Below, piece by piece: positions 32,725 through 43,648 of a DNA stretch of 64,000 nt (its first letter is position 1; each line of letters begins with the position of its first letter). Position numbers and translations under genes: made by a program. The stretch is from Hyaloscypha bicolor E. Lineage: Eukaryota > Ascomycota > Leotiomycetes > Helotiales > Hyaloscyphaceae. The notes below the pieces were generated by a model. The model made no database searches, was not told the origin of the DNA, and saw nothing but the letters and a program-made list of their open reading frames with translations. The stretch is taken from the NCBI RefSeq assembly GCF_002865645.1, contig NW_020194517.1, positions 186,001 through 250,000 on the forward strand. The letters run 5' to 3'.

Positions 32725-33897
32725 TTAAAAGTCCATATTCATTAGATGCTCCTCTACAATCCTCATAAACTTCGCCACAAAAGCCTCCAGATGGAAAATA
32801 ACTTTCGAGCCCATCCGAATTCTATGCTCATAAAACGCTGACCATTTGATGACTTCCGCCTTCAAAGCATCATCGACTTGAGGTATAAGCTTGAAAGTTA
32901 ATGTCTTGAGAATGGTCGTAGGAGGAATGCAATGCGTGAGGAGGTCATAGAGTTTGGCTCGCACTTGGAGGATTCGTGCTGGGGAGCGCTCTTCTATCAT
33001 CTCCTTGGCGACTTGACCGATCAGGGCTTCCCAGTCAGGGGGGGGTATTGGTGTTTTGTCTGATACTTTCTCGCTGTGAAGTAGCCCCGTTAGTTCCTGT
33101 CTGAAGGTATGGGTAAAGGAGGTGGAAATGAACATACTTCTGCGCATGCACCGCCTCAAACATCAACAGCGCCCTTCTCAAATTCCTTTCACTCTCCCGC
33201 GCAATCCTAGCATTCAACTCCTTGGCCACCGCCCATCCCTCCTTCCCCGCACTCCTCTCCAAAGCCTCACAAATCTCCCCCTCCGTCGGCGCCGCCACCC
33301 TCACCAATAGAGTCCTACTTCGAATCGGCGCAATGATGTTCGCCGTGCTGTTCGCCAGTAATATCAGTCGCAAATTCGGACTATACTTCTCCATCGTCCT
33401 CCTCAAAGCCGCCTGCGCATCGCGCGTCAAGTGATCCGCCTCGTTAATAACCACGACCTTGAACCGCTGCTTCGCGCTCTGGTCAACTTGCTGCGTCTGT
33501 GCTACCTCCTTCAGCAAATCTTGCACAACAACACGATCGTAGTTCCCAACGTCAGACGGAGTGATCTCGAGATGGTAGACTGAAGCCACGATGTTGAATT
33601 CTAGTTTTCGGTTGGAGGTCGTTTGGAAGACGCGCGAGTCGATCTTTATTTTCTCGACGCCGGGACCGTAGAGCTCCTTCAGGGTTGCTACAATTCGGGT
33701 TTTCTTCCCTGCGCCAGAGGGGCCGTAGACGAGGAGATGAGGGAAGTCGCCGCTTTGGGCCTGGAGTTGGTGAGCTTTGGAGGCAGAAGGAAGGAGGGGA
33801 CGGGACGTACAAGAGATCGCAGACGCTCAGAGAGATCTTTGTGGTAGGTCAATTGGTCGAGAGACCGTGGTCGGTGCTTGTCTACGAGAAGCGCCAT
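32725..33897 (-). CDS. RFC5: Replication factor C subunit 5 (human RFC3 orthologue)
   Basis: Exons are 33897-33811, 33760-33138 and 33073-32725, giving 352 residues, with introns of 50 and 64 bp. It is a small subunit of the clamp loader that opens PCNA at primer ends. The start MALLVDKHRPRSLDQL is the classic RFC box. The Walker A is GPSGAGKKT at residues 42-50. Later blocks are YHLEITPSDVGNYDRVVVQD, the sensor region INEADHLTRDAQAALRRTME (the DEAD-like box reads NEAD, as in yeast Rfc5), and ANIIAPIRSRTLLVRVAAP. The C-terminal collar domain includes LYDLLTHCIPPTTILKTLTF and IFHLEAFVAKFM. The pattern of Walker B (NEAD) identifies this as the Rfc5/RFC3 subunit rather than Rfc2-4. Confidence 0.97.
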
Positions 33898-34398
33898 CTT
33901 GTGTTGTGGTGGTGGAAGGGAGGAGACTTGTTGAAGATTGAAGTTGACGACGCGCTTTTCTGACAAGAGACGCGAGACCGCGTAGAGTGTTTAGATGCAC
34001 GTGACCACAGATTCCCCTATTCTTTACCTCATGCCATCGCGAAGGCATGCTGATCAATCAGGAGTTGGAAGCACTATTATAAATCTTTGCAGCACTTAGC
34101 CATGTCAATCGATTTTTAGCATCAATTTTGTCAGAATTAGGTAGGTGCTGTCATCACTTCGTAATTGTAGTTCACATCAAACCATGTACTGATGGTGTCT
34201 GTTCAAAAGCTTCGTTATACAATCGAATGTACTGGTTGTACAATTAGGTATGTCTCTAAATCTATACCGTGTTCCACGCTATGTAACCAAGAGTTTCAGA
34301 TTCCAGAACTCCACGCTAGTCAGATATTTGTCCCACCAGTCCGGTCTCATCACTTCATATCCAGTTCAAACTCTAACTCAACTCCATTTTTATTCGAC
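33898..34398. other. Intergenic RFC5-MFS
   Basis: 500 bp comprising the RFC5 promoter and the transporter 3' end. A CACGTG lies at 33998-34003, about 100 bp from the RFC5 start codon. Nothing else is seen. Confidence 0.5.
33998..34003. promoter_or_regulatory. CACGTG box upstream of RFC5
   Basis: Read on the RFC5 strand the site is GGTCACGTGCAT, about 100 bp upstream of the start codon. Confidence 0.4.
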
Positions 34399-36224
34399 TT
34401 AGACCGATGGGCTGAACTTGCTCATCTTTCTGATCTTGGCTCCATAAATATAGAACAAGACTGGCGCCGGAATCATGGCAATGCAGAGGAAACCAAGCAA
34501 GGACGTAGCCCAGTTGACGCCGAGGTTGAGATACATGGCTCTAGCAAACAGGGGGAAACCGGCGCCAGCAAGGGACCGTAGAAGAGTATTAGCGGCAATG
34601 GCACTATTTGCATGCCACATGTAGACGTCGATAATGTAGTTCAAGCCCTGCAAGAAGATCATCAGGATTCCCCACCCAATAGGAATACCAGCGATCACTT
34701 GAGGGACCCATGTGATGTGAGGGCTACTGGTCCAGGCGAACCAGAAGAGTCCGATTGGCAAAATGATTGAGCCGAGTATCATAGGTGGAAGACGTTCTTC
34801 GGGAATGACTCTACCATGCTTTTTCATCTTGCGAGCAAATCGGGTCTTGGTGACGATACTGGGTTCGGTTAGAAAGCTGAAGAAGGGACGGAAGATTTGT
34901 GACTTACGTGATAGTCACACTGCCACAGAGAACTCCAATCAGAATTCCCAGGAATGGGAGGGCACCGACACCTTGGTTCCATCCTCGCTCCTCTTGAAAG
35001 CAGATAGGGTACGCTTCGAAGAAGAGATACAGCGTTCCGTATATAAGTGCCATGTAGACAGTGACAAGGAGTAGAATTGGTTCTCGAAAGAGCATCTCAA
35101 ATGGTCGTAATAGATAAGTGTTAACTAGCGACTTGGGATTAATATTGATGGTGTCTCTTTGGCTGTGAATTGCCCAGTTCTTGGTCTCGAATCGAATCTT
35201 CTTTGCTCGTGATTGAAGGATCTTTGAATGAGAGGTCTCTGGGACAATTAAAAATCCGATGGTTCCGAAGAAGGAAGCCATGATGAGGGTGATCCAGGCA
35301 GTCCATCTCCAGCCAAGGTGCGACTGCGTGATGAAGCCACTATTTGGCGGTCAGCAAGTTTCAAGAGATATCGAAGAGCTGGTAACTTACCCCATGATAG
35401 GTCCCGCAATAGGGCCAATAAAGGTCGCCGCAGCAAAAACACAGACAGCAATGCCTCTGTCCACAGGTCCAAAGAAGTCTGCGAGGGCTCCTCCCACAAT
35501 TGCAAGAGGAGCCGACGCGAAGGCCCCTCCGAAGAATCGACACAGCATAATAGTGTATAAATTTTGTGCCACTGCAACCGGTATTTGGAAAATGGCAAAG
35601 CAAAAGTAGCCAAAGAATAGAGGCATCTTTCGCCCGAAGACCTCAGAGCCAGGACCCCAAACCTGTGTCGTTAGCAAGTTAAATCCAAACAACCAAAGAC
35701 CGGAGACTTACCAGAGGCCCAGCTCCAAAGCCGAGGACGAAGAGCGAAGTGCCAAGAGTAGTGACCTCGGTCGAGACCCCGAACAGCTCAGCAACCGGGA
35801 CTGTTGCATTACTGAAAACACTCGAGGCGAACGTTACGCAGAAAGTCATCATGCCCAAGGCAATGGTAACTATCCACTTCTTGTTTGTTGGCCAGTTCAT
35901 TGGGTTCTCCGGGTCATCCGGGCCGTCCCATTCGATCAAGTTTGGGTCCTTCTGTTTGGACTCTTTCCTCCTCAGTTGTTCGGCCCTCCCGTTATCGCTG
36001 TGTTGGTTTCCCTTTTCCACATCAGAATCTTCACCACTTCCTTCTAATACTTCGTTGCCGTCGAATGTATCGTCATATTGTTGACGGCTTGGGCGTTGTC
36101 CCAGCTGGGAGTCATTAAGTGGTTCCGTCATGTTTGTTGTCTTCTCTGTCAGGGCGTCGAGATGTTCTGTGCTGTCGGCTCGAGTAGGGACCTGTGTTCT
36201 TTCTGTATCCGATGATGACCGCAT
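34399..36224 (-). CDS. DHA1-family MFS drug/polyamine transporter
   Basis: Exons are 36224-35712, 35662-35391, 35339-34908 and 34858-34399, giving 558 residues. All three introns are 49-51 bp. A long hydrophilic N-tail of about 115 residues ends in IEWDGPDDPENPMNWP, the hallmark that precedes TM1 in fungal DHA1 proton antiporters (Flr1, Tpo1 group). Twelve hydrophobic segments follow. The loop 2-3 motif is VWGPGSEVFGRKMP, and TM5 has the antiporter-like FIGPIAGPIMGGFITQSHLG. The central loop is short, and the C-terminal half contains IPIGWGILMIFLQGLNYIID. It probably exports drugs or polyamines across the plasma membrane. The true substrate is unknown. Confidence 0.93.
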
Positions 36225-37173
36225 TATAAACTGAGGTTTGTAGCGGGAGAGTAAAGGATTATATCAAGGGTACTTCCAAAGCGGGGCGTCCTAGTCGGGA
36301 CACGATGCCAATGCTAGATGGGGGCGTTGTGGATCTTCCGTAGAGTGATGGGTAGGAAAGTGAATGGTATCATGCAGGTTGAAACGTGCGATGTGAAGAC
36401 CGGAGATGGAAGGGTTAGATATACTTGGAGATACGAGACTTATGATAAGCAAGAACGGATATAAGTAAACAAAAGGGTATCCCATTGGTTATCACTAGCA
36501 AAAAACGGGCATTTCTCACGGTGTATTGCTCGGCCTGCGGCCTCAAGTGTTGCAATTTGCAAGCAAGGAGACCAAAGGCAAGGGAAAGACATGGGGGCTG
36601 TACACTGGAGACGGCGCGCTTGTCACCGACGTTGTTCGTCCCAGCAATTTTGAAGACCGAAGCACCGAGAAAAGGGATGGGACGTTCTAGCGGCCAATGA
36701 GCTCAGGGGCAGAGGTCGAGGCTTGCACGGCTTCCACAGTGGTCAAATGTTGGAGCACAACATTAACGCTTGCGCAGCTCGGAGTGACGGAGTCAGAGCC
36801 AACAGTACACGGGGAAGAGGAGAAGGGACGATTTGCTGTCCTCGTCCGCCTCTCAGCCCAGTGAGAAAAAATCGTTGATGCTGTGGCGTTGTGATTTTGA
36901 AGATTTCTGATCAAGCCCCACAGTGTGACTACAGGGGGGCAGGATGTGTGCCGAATAGCGTGTTCGGCGTAACAGAGCGCGAATGCCGAGGGCATGAAAA
37001 CACGTCTAAAGGACCTTCGATGATTCATGTCCGGCGGAGATAATAAAAAGCGAATGAAGAAAAGTTGCAGAGAGTCGGGGCCATGAGTAATCCGATTGGA
37101 AAATATCCGCTCTTGCAGGAGAGGAGAATGAAAAGTCCGGGCCGAACTCCTGAGTTGTCTGTGTTGCAGGCAC
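36225..37173. other. Intergenic MFS-DUF427
   Basis: 950 bp with the transporter promoter and the 3' end of the DUF427 gene. Open frames at 36687-37028 (minus) and elsewhere lack recognisable content. Confidence 0.45.
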
Positions 37174-38178
37174 TCACTTCTCCTCCTTCACTCCATCCAC
37201 GAAGACGTCCACCTTCTCATTGTAGAAACACAACCTCCCGGCAACCAAAGCACTCTCTGCCGTAGGATAGCGATAGTACCAAACCACATCCTTGATTTCC
37301 TTCCCCTTGACATTGACATTGTAATAACTACCCCTCGTAAGCAACATCCCTCAACCCATCCAAAAAGTGGCACTCACTTAGCCATCCCCTTGTAAGGACA
37401 ATAACTCGTCGTTTCACTCTCCGTCAGAAACTCCCAATTCATACTCGTAGTAGCCAAATAATACCTTGGTCTTAACATCGTCTCAAACAGAAATACGTTT
37501 TGTGAGCTCTTCGCAAGAACAGTGCCATCGACCTCGATTCGGATCTCGCGGGAAGAGGGGATGCATTCTACACGCTTGTAGGGGTCTTTTGGGTGAGTAC
37601 CGAGAAGCTTTTCGTCTTCCACAAACCAGCCATCTATTCCGTCAGTAGTGAAAAAAGCAATGGCGTTGAGAGTGCGAACCGAGAGCAGAGACTTCAATGC
37701 GCACGAGATCTTCCAGCGGCCCTGCATGATCAAATGCAAGAACTCTATCTGTGATCTTCCCTCCTGCGCTCAGTTTTCCTAGCCAATATGACTTCTTTGC
37801 CGAGGACCCAACTTCCTCCAGCACTCCCTTCTCAAAGGCAGTTTTGGGGATGTAGAAATATGGATCTGTTTGGCATCAATTACATTCCATTGAAGATCAT
37901 GCAACAATAAATCAGATATGAGAGTAAGGACAGGACGAACAATAAGCGTGCTCCCAAACATATTTAGCACTGGTAGTATCGAAAACATACTTCCCACCCA
38001 GCAAACCGCGAACTCGGCGAGGTGTACCTTCAACTTTATGAGGCCCTTCAGTTGTGAGTTTTTTGCCTAGTGCTTCGAGGCTGTGGCTTGCTTCAGCGTA
38101 TATTCGGACACGTCGTTTACGTGATGATGCTGCAATCGCAGCTCTCCGCAATCTCGGAGTTGGCACTTACTCTGCCAT
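37174..38178 (-). CDS. DUF427-domain protein
   Basis: Five exons: 38178-38171 (8 nt), 38080-37941, 37865-37680, 37633-37378 and 37327-37174, giving 247 residues. The tiny first exon (ATGGCAGA) and the acceptor at CCACAG after it were chosen because they give MADLEALGKKLTTEGPHKVE, the usual N-terminus of fungal members. Two DUF427 repeats are visible. The first has TPRRVRGLLGGKYVFDTTSA, YVWEHAYYPYFYIP and LAFDHAGPLEDLVRIEVSAL. The second has TPRxVR-like REIRIEVDGTVLAKSSQNVF, FLFETMLRPRYYLA, then CPYKGMAKYYNVNVKGKEIK, DVVWYYRYPTAESALVAGR and LCFYNEKVDVFVDG. The biochemical role of DUF427 is not established. The last codon is followed by GAGTGCC, so a further exon cannot be excluded. Confidence 0.85.
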
Positions 38179-38759
38179 CTTGGGAACGAAAATAAAATGC
38201 GATTTCAAGGGTAAAGGTGGAGTGCCTTGCACGGTGTTGTAGAGCTCGAACAAGTTTGTCGTGACGGTAAGCACACTTATGCTTAAAACGGATAATATCC
38301 ATTTAAGCAGTGTAGTCATCTCTTTGCGGGGTAATCCGGTCCTCGGTGCGAGGTCCGAAATTCCAGATCACAAACGGAAGAAGAGTAGCAGCTCTAAATC
38401 TTCATAGGAAGACGAACTTTTACGATTATGATTCATTTGTGTCTATTCATCTGTTCATGAAGGATCATAAGCCACTGAGAGTCTATGCCCAGACGCCGGA
38501 AGATGCAATGAGGCAAATCCCATGAACCCTTGATGCTCATAACGCTCAAGCAACGATGCTTGAATAACATACAAGAATGTTTTGCACAAAGGTACTGTAC
38601 ACGTTCAAATAATTCCGCCAGGCATATCAGAGAAGCTGGGGCTTGATTGATAGCATCAGCCCGAAAACCGAGGGCATCCGCCACCTTGCAAAGGAAGCAG
38701 TCAGGTCATGGGCTGACGCAAGTAGCACCAAACGCCGAAAAGATTCAGGGTCCATAACA
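38179..38759. other. Intergenic DUF427-AIR
   Basis: 580 bp with no recognisable gene. It should hold the DUF427 promoter and the AIR-like 3' end. Confidence 0.5.
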
Positions 38760-41603
38760 TCAACCTCGCTTGCGAGCGTTGGCCTCCATCTGCAAGCGGT
38801 CTCGGTCCCTCTTGGTAATTCTTGGATTCCGCTTTTTCTTGCCAGGTTCCGCCGGCCCGCCCTTTTGGGCATTCGGACCACCTATCTTCCTTCCGCCCCC
38901 ATTATTGGGCCCTGGCATCGATCGGGGATGCATTCCTTGCGGAGGACCACTTGGTCGATTCAATCCGTGTTGAGGAGGTTGAGGAGGTTGAGGAGGTTGA
39001 GCAGCGTGATATGTCATACCTCCGGGGTAGTTGTGCATGCTCCCGGATCCTTGAGCAGCCGCATGCGGTCTGCTAGGTAAAGACTGCTCGTTTGAACGCC
39101 CAAACCGAATGTGGCCACTCTGAACGGGGGGGTTGATCTTTGCCCGAATGAAGCCTTCACCATCGTCACTGTCATCGATTTCAATAGGGTCGTTGGCCTT
39201 CCCTTTGATGCTGAATTGCTTGTTCGATCGTGGTGGGATGGAATAATCAATGCCAGAGGAAAGCGCACGATCTGAACTAGCAGGGTCAACGTACTTCTCC
39301 AGGTTCCGTTTGGACCAGGTATTTCCATCCGAGAGAATGCGGCCTCTGTGCAACCCGCACTCTGGTCCGTAGTGATCACTTCCTCCACACACATAACAGT
39401 GAACCGGGATGTCCCGAACTGTACGTATCTCTTCGGGCCTGGGCTCATAACTACGCCAGATGTACTGGCAAGCGATCTCGAGGTGATCCTTAGAACCACA
39501 GATGTCGCACGCAACTGCCTCGCCTTTGGAACGAGCAAGTTTTTCGGGGCAATCTTCCTTAAAGTGACCTCGTTCGCGACATTTGTCACATCGCGCGTTG
39601 AAGGGGCATGAAGCCGTAGAATGCTTGCCAAAAGTAGAGCATGATGTGCATGAAAGAGCAGGGCAAGTTGAACTCCTGTGCCCAAGACATCCACATGAGA
39701 GGCAGCGAGGGGTTGTCGAGGCCGTGCGTGAGGGGAAATATTTTTGTTGCAGAATAAGTTCTGCTTCATTCATGTCAAACTTCATGCTTTGCACCCCTTT
39801 GGCACAGACACCGGCATCTATCAAGTCCGTACTTTCCGATGCCACCACATCGACCATGGTTGTATCATCATCCTTCGGAGTGGTTTGTCCCTTGTCCGTC
39901 ATGGACCGCTCGACGTTGGTGGATGTTCCTCCAAGATCGGTATTCTCCTTCTTCGATGATTTAACCCGACTGAAATCAGATTTTCTTAGGCCAGCTTTGG
40001 TATCACCACGTTTTGGTGGATTTGGTTCCAAGCCAGCAGCCTTGGCTTTGTCGGGATTCTCAATTGCCCCCGCGAGTAGAGGCACAGAGACCATTCCCAG
40101 ACCGACACTGCTTGCCGCCAAGGGACCATTCGATGTATTTGAAGCCTCCGTATCGGCAAGGCGCTTCGCCTGCTCTAGAGTCAAAGCATCACTGGCTGTC
40201 GCAGTTGTTGAAAGCCGACCAGTAAATCCGAATTGCATAACATGGCTATAGAAGACGCTTACATAGAGATGAAACGCTGCGATGACATTCTTTTGAGTGA
40301 GCAAGTCTCGTCTCTTTCGGTGTGCCGCAAGAAAGGCCGGCGCAAACACATTGAAAGAAAACTGTTCGATATGAATGTGCTTGCCTTGATCAAGTATCTC
40401 AGAAAGAGGAAAGTTCACTCCACTCTTTTGATAAGATGGGTTGCACTTTCGAGGATAGCAGGTGAGGCCCCTCGCAATATCATCCGGGGCCGCCTTGCGA
40501 GTGGCTTCTTCGAAAGTTTCCCGTTGCTGTTCCAATTTTTTTGCCTCTAAGACACGATACTCTTCTTGTTGTTGAGGATCGAGTAATTCGAGCTCGGCAC
40601 GGGAAAGCTTCCTTTTTGATCTGCGGGGCTGAGGATCTTTCATCTCTTCCAGCACCTCTCTAGCTTTCACTTCTCGATTCTTTGCCCTCTTTGCCATATG
40701 AACTGCAAGAGCTTCATCATAAGCCTGCCTCTCCGCGGTTGTAAGATATCTCAACTTTTTCTTGCCAATTCTTTGGAACCTTGCTGGGGGCTCAGAGATA
40801 GAGGATATCACAGGTGGACCACCAGATCCAGCTATATTACTGTGCCCACTTTCTTCGCCCTCACTATCATCACCCTCAGAAGAGTCTGGCTCTGGTTGGA
40901 GGCCTGCTTGTGTTTCTATGATGTTCGTCGGTTCCCATGCCTGCTCCTCAAGATGGCTTCCAGATTCCGAGATGCGAGCCTGTGGTTCTTGATAGGGAAA
41001 TGAAGCCAGACTGCTAAGCATCTCGGTCTGTGCTTGATTGCTTGTCAAAGCTTTGCCATCATCAACGAGCTCATCAATCTTGTCATCCGAGACTCTCGCA
41101 GTATCTTCGTCACAAAGCATAGGAGTATCTTCCTCTGTTGCAGATGGAATTACTGAATCAAGGCTGCTTTCAGGTCTCTCTCCCATGAGACTGATTGGAT
41201 TGACTTGACGAGACCGACGTTTACTCTTGCCTGCAAATGAAGTTCGAACTCCGCTCTGCACACCTTGGTTCCAAGTAGCAGGTATGGCGTTTTGAACTCC
41301 GGCAGCAGATTGGAATCCATCAGATCCATGTTCAACAATGCCAGGAATGGACCGCGTCGTAGTGGCATCTGGCTTGTCCATCACTTTTCTCGAAAGCTCC
41401 GACGCTGACTTCTCACGCTCCAAACACGAGGATTCTTTGGCTTCGACCTCAGAGGGTTGCTGATCGAGAGAATGAGAATCATTTAACGCCATATCCAGCT
41501 CAAGACTTATAGTGTCCAAAGGTAGGTGTGTCTCCTTGACGCGTTTATGGGATCTCTCTTCATCAGAGGAGTCGCCAGCATCGGCAGGCTCACGATACTG
41601 CAT
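38760..41603 (-). CDS. AIR1/2-type zinc-knuckle protein (TRAMP subunit)
   Basis: This is an uninterrupted ORF of 947 residues from the first ATG at 41603. The frame is open further upstream to 41640, where TTGTAG could be an acceptor, so a 5' exon is possible. Residues about 634-749 hold five CCHC knuckles in a row: CLSCGCLGHRSSTC, CTSCSTFGKHSTASC, CDKCRERGHFKEDC, CDICGSKDHLEIAC and CYVCGGSDHYGPEC. This is the Air1/Air2 layout. Air proteins bridge the poly(A) polymerase Trf4 and the helicase Mtr4 in the nuclear TRAMP complex that feeds RNA to the exosome. Before the knuckles lie a long acidic, Ser-rich region, a basic helix region (KKKLRYLTTAERQAYDEALA) and a hydrophobic block around HIEQFSFNVFAPAFLAAHRK. 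The C-terminus is Pro/Gly/Arg-rich and basic. It is larger than yeast Air2 (344 residues) but normal for filamentous fungi as far as I recall. Confidence 0.87.
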   Translation of the reverse strand: MQYREPADAGDSSDEERSHKRVKETHLPLDTISLELDMALNDSHSLDQQPSEVEAKESSCLEREKSASELSRKVMDKPDATTTRSIPGIVEHGSDGFQSAAGVQNAIPATWNQGVQSGVRTSFAGKSKRRSRQVNPISLMGERPESSLDSVIPSATEEDTPMLCDEDTARVSDDKIDELVDDGKALTSNQAQTEMLSSLASFPYQEPQARISESGSHLEEQAWEPTNIIETQAGLQPEPDSSEGDDSEGEESGHSNIAGSGGPPVISSISEPPARFQRIGKKKLRYLTTAERQAYDEALAVHMAKRAKNREVKAREVLEEMKDPQPRRSKRKLSRAELELLDPQQQEEYRVLEAKKLEQQRETFEEATRKAAPDDIARGLTCYPRKCNPSYQKSGVNFPLSEILDQGKHIHIEQFSFNVFAPAFLAAHRKRRDLLTQKNVIAAFHLYVSVFYSHVMQFGFTGRLSTTATASDALTLEQAKRLADTEASNTSNGPLAASSVGLGMVSVPLLAGAIENPDKAKAAGLEPNPPKRGDTKAGLRKSDFSRVKSSKKENTDLGGTSTNVERSMTDKGQTTPKDDDTTMVDVVASESTDLIDAGVCAKGVQSMKFDMNEAELILQQKYFPSRTASTTPRCLSCGCLGHRSSTCPALSCTSCSTFGKHSTASCPFNARCDKCRERGHFKEDCPEKLARSKGEAVACDICGSKDHLEIACQYIWRSYEPRPEEIRTVRDIPVHCYVCGGSDHYGPECGLHRGRILSDGNTWSKRNLEKYVDPASSDRALSSGIDYSIPPRSNKQFSIKGKANDPIEIDDSDDGEGFIRAKINPPVQSGHIRFGRSNEQSLPSRPHAAAQGSGSMHNYPGGMTYHAAQPPQPPQPPQHGLNRPSGPPQGMHPRSMPGPNNGGGRKIGGPNAQKGGPAEPGKKKRNPRITKRDRDRLQMEANARKRG

Positions 41604-42372
41604 CGAGTCATGGAGATCGCGTTTTCGGCCCACGACAGACGTCCTCGAAGCCTACAACGTTAGCCTGGACTAAAACATTAGAATCAGCCGCCCTGAATAG
41701 GTCGAAGCCTTGTTCCAAGGGACACCGCAGTCGTAAATGCCCTCGTGGTGCAAATTCACCGTCGTGTGTTTGTTGTGGATAGAGTTAAAGTTTTGCTCGG
41801 AGCAGTGGCTTCTTCGGGCGAGAATTCCCTTCCCTGCTGGCGCTAGTCGAGGCTTGCATTGGTCAATAACGCCAGAACTCAACCTCGTACAAGGTGACAA
41901 CCCCAGTCTCTGCTGTCTATTCATCCCCAATTCGACTTGCGTCCCCCAAATTTTCTTTATCTGTTCCCTTCCTGCCCAGTATCTTGTCACTCGCTTTTGG
42001 CTGCGGTCTAGACTCACGAATTAGAGGTGAGCATCTCCTCAAGCTGACCGGATTCCTCTCCGGCCTAGGTACTTCTGGCCACTCTGCGCGTGCCTCCTCC
42101 AGCTTACGTTCCGCCACTTATCACACAGTTACCAGATGCTGACAGGGTGAAGCTATCCGATTTAGGACCATCGAGCTTGCCCAGATCCTCTCCAACTCTG
42201 CCGGCGTCAGAAACCCCCATTTTCCATCGAGACCACGCTCTTTCGAGCGTTTTCATCACTCAATATTCCACCTCCTACCACCGCCAAACTGTCTTCCCCG
42301 ATACTCCTTCCTCGCACCGTCTCCTACGACGCGAGCTCGAAGGGTCCACGTCCGAGCGGTCCGTACAGAACA
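41604..42372. other. Divergent region AIR-like/ORM1
   Basis: 769 bp between divergent genes, so it contains both promoters and leaders. It may also contain a 5' exon of the AIR-like gene. No other feature is seen. Confidence 0.5.
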
Positions 42373-43077
42373 ATGAGCGAACAAAAGACGGGGAGGCGGC
42401 GGCGGTCGAGTAGTCTGCTATACCAGGAGCCACCGGAGACAATAGAGCATATGAGTGACCAGGCAGCATTGCCAAATTTGAATGCAAACTGGGTGAATGC
42501 GAAGGGTCAGTCATCTCCAAACTTCTCAAGCCATGCCAAGCTGGAGGCAACCTACAGCTTCAGTTGTCGAAGGAAGCTGGTAGTCTTCCGCCACCATTGC
42601 TGACATGATCATACCAAAGGGGCCTGGACAATACATCTAGTTCTTATTGCGTGCCTCAAAATCCTTTTCGACATTATCCCTGGTGTCTCGCAAGAAACCT
42701 CGTGGACTTTGACAAACATTTCATACATGTTCGGGTCGTTTCTCATGTTCCACTGGGTCCGCGGAGTACCTTTTGAGTTTAACGCAGGTGCTTACGACAA
42801 CCTAAATATGTGGGAGCAAATCGACAATGGCGCCCAATACACACCTGCAAAAAAGTTCCTTCTCAGTGTACCAATTGTGCTGTTCCTTCTAAGCACTCAC
42901 TATACCCACTACGACCTAACGTATTTCACAATCAACTTTCTGGCTGTACTTGGAGTTGTCATACCAAAGCTACCATACGTATGTCGTCAAGGGATATCTT
43001 GTTGAGCATACTAACGATATTAATAGAGTCACCGCACGAGGGTGGGTCTCTTCTCAGGAGCTCCAGAGGATAGGTAG
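42373..43077 (+). CDS. ORM1: ORMDL-family sphingolipid homeostasis protein
   Basis: Exons are 42373-42505, 42620-42978 and 43027-43077, giving 180 residues. Intron 2 has a perfect TACTAAC branch site. Orm proteins sit in the ER membrane and inhibit serine palmitoyltransferase. The N-terminal cytosolic tail carries the Ser-rich RRRRSSSLLYQEPPETIE, the phosphorylation region in yeast. Then come ALPNLNANWVNAKGAWTIHL, IIPGVSQETSWTLTNISYMF, FHWVRGVPFEFNAGAYDNLN, MWEQIDNGAQYTPAKKFLLS and LFLLSTHYTHYDLTYFTINF. The last exon adds SHRTRVGLFSGAPEDR. All are hallmark ORMDL blocks, with four membrane segments. It is divergent from the AIR-like gene. Confidence 0.97.
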
Positions 43078-43648
43078 CATGGATGACTGCATGGCGATTG
43101 TACGATGTTTAGGCTTATGGGCCATTCTATCATGGAAGGATACACCCAACCAGAGACGATGAAAGATGTATTTAAGACAGCAAAGAAACACGTCAGGTCT
43201 TGGCTACATCAGTCACAGTGGTTCTTGGAAATGGAGTGTCTTCTCCGAAACGTCACATCAAAGTCTGCTGTCCAAAAGAGCGGAGAAGACGTCGAGGTAA
43301 GAGCCGTCGCCACGCCTTACTCTAAAAGTACATAATTTATGCGCTTTCCACACCAATTGATTTGACAGCTGCTAGCGGCCGTGGATAAGGGCTGCTTAGC
43401 ATGGTATATGATTCAGTTTCTGGGTCCTAGAGACTCAACGCGTGTCATTGATCGGGCTCGAAGTGACGAGTATCTGTTGAGGAGATATCTCCTATGGTGA
43501 CGTTGAGTGCTGCTCATTGATCTATTAATGCATCGATCTTCCTCCTCAGAGTCTTCTTGTCAGAATTTCTTCGGCTGTCAATTTAAGTATTCTCTTTTCA
43601 CACTCGCTCGAACCCTGCAAAGTCAATCGCTCAAAAGATTCGTTCAAG
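43078..43648. other. Intergenic ORM1 to GPI-protein gene
   Basis: 570 bp with the ORM1 3' end and the promoter of the next gene. It contains the doubtful spliced ORF listed separately. Confidence 0.4.
43105..43500 (+). CDS. Possible small two-exon gene downstream of ORM1
   Basis: A frame open from an ATG at 43105 ends in a good donor (GAG|gtaaga) at 43296. After a 72-bp intron with TTGACAG, the same frame resumes at 43369 and reads LLAAVDKGCLAWYMIQFLGP and DSTRVIDRARSDEYLLRRYL to a stop at 43500. The product would be 107 residues. The second exon has protein-like composition, but no family is recognised, and this stretch could equally be ORM1 3' UTR. I give it low weight. Confidence 0.3.

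Noticed and set aside
36687..37028. 113-codon minus-strand ORF between the MFS and DUF427 genes
   Set aside because: No domain, and composition is Thr/Ser/Arg-biased noise. It lies within the transporter promoter region.
40200..40260. Intron inside the AIR-like ORF (GTAAGC donor)
   Set aside because: The only nearby acceptor would remove 67 bp and break the frame, while the unspliced frame stays open for hundreds of codons.
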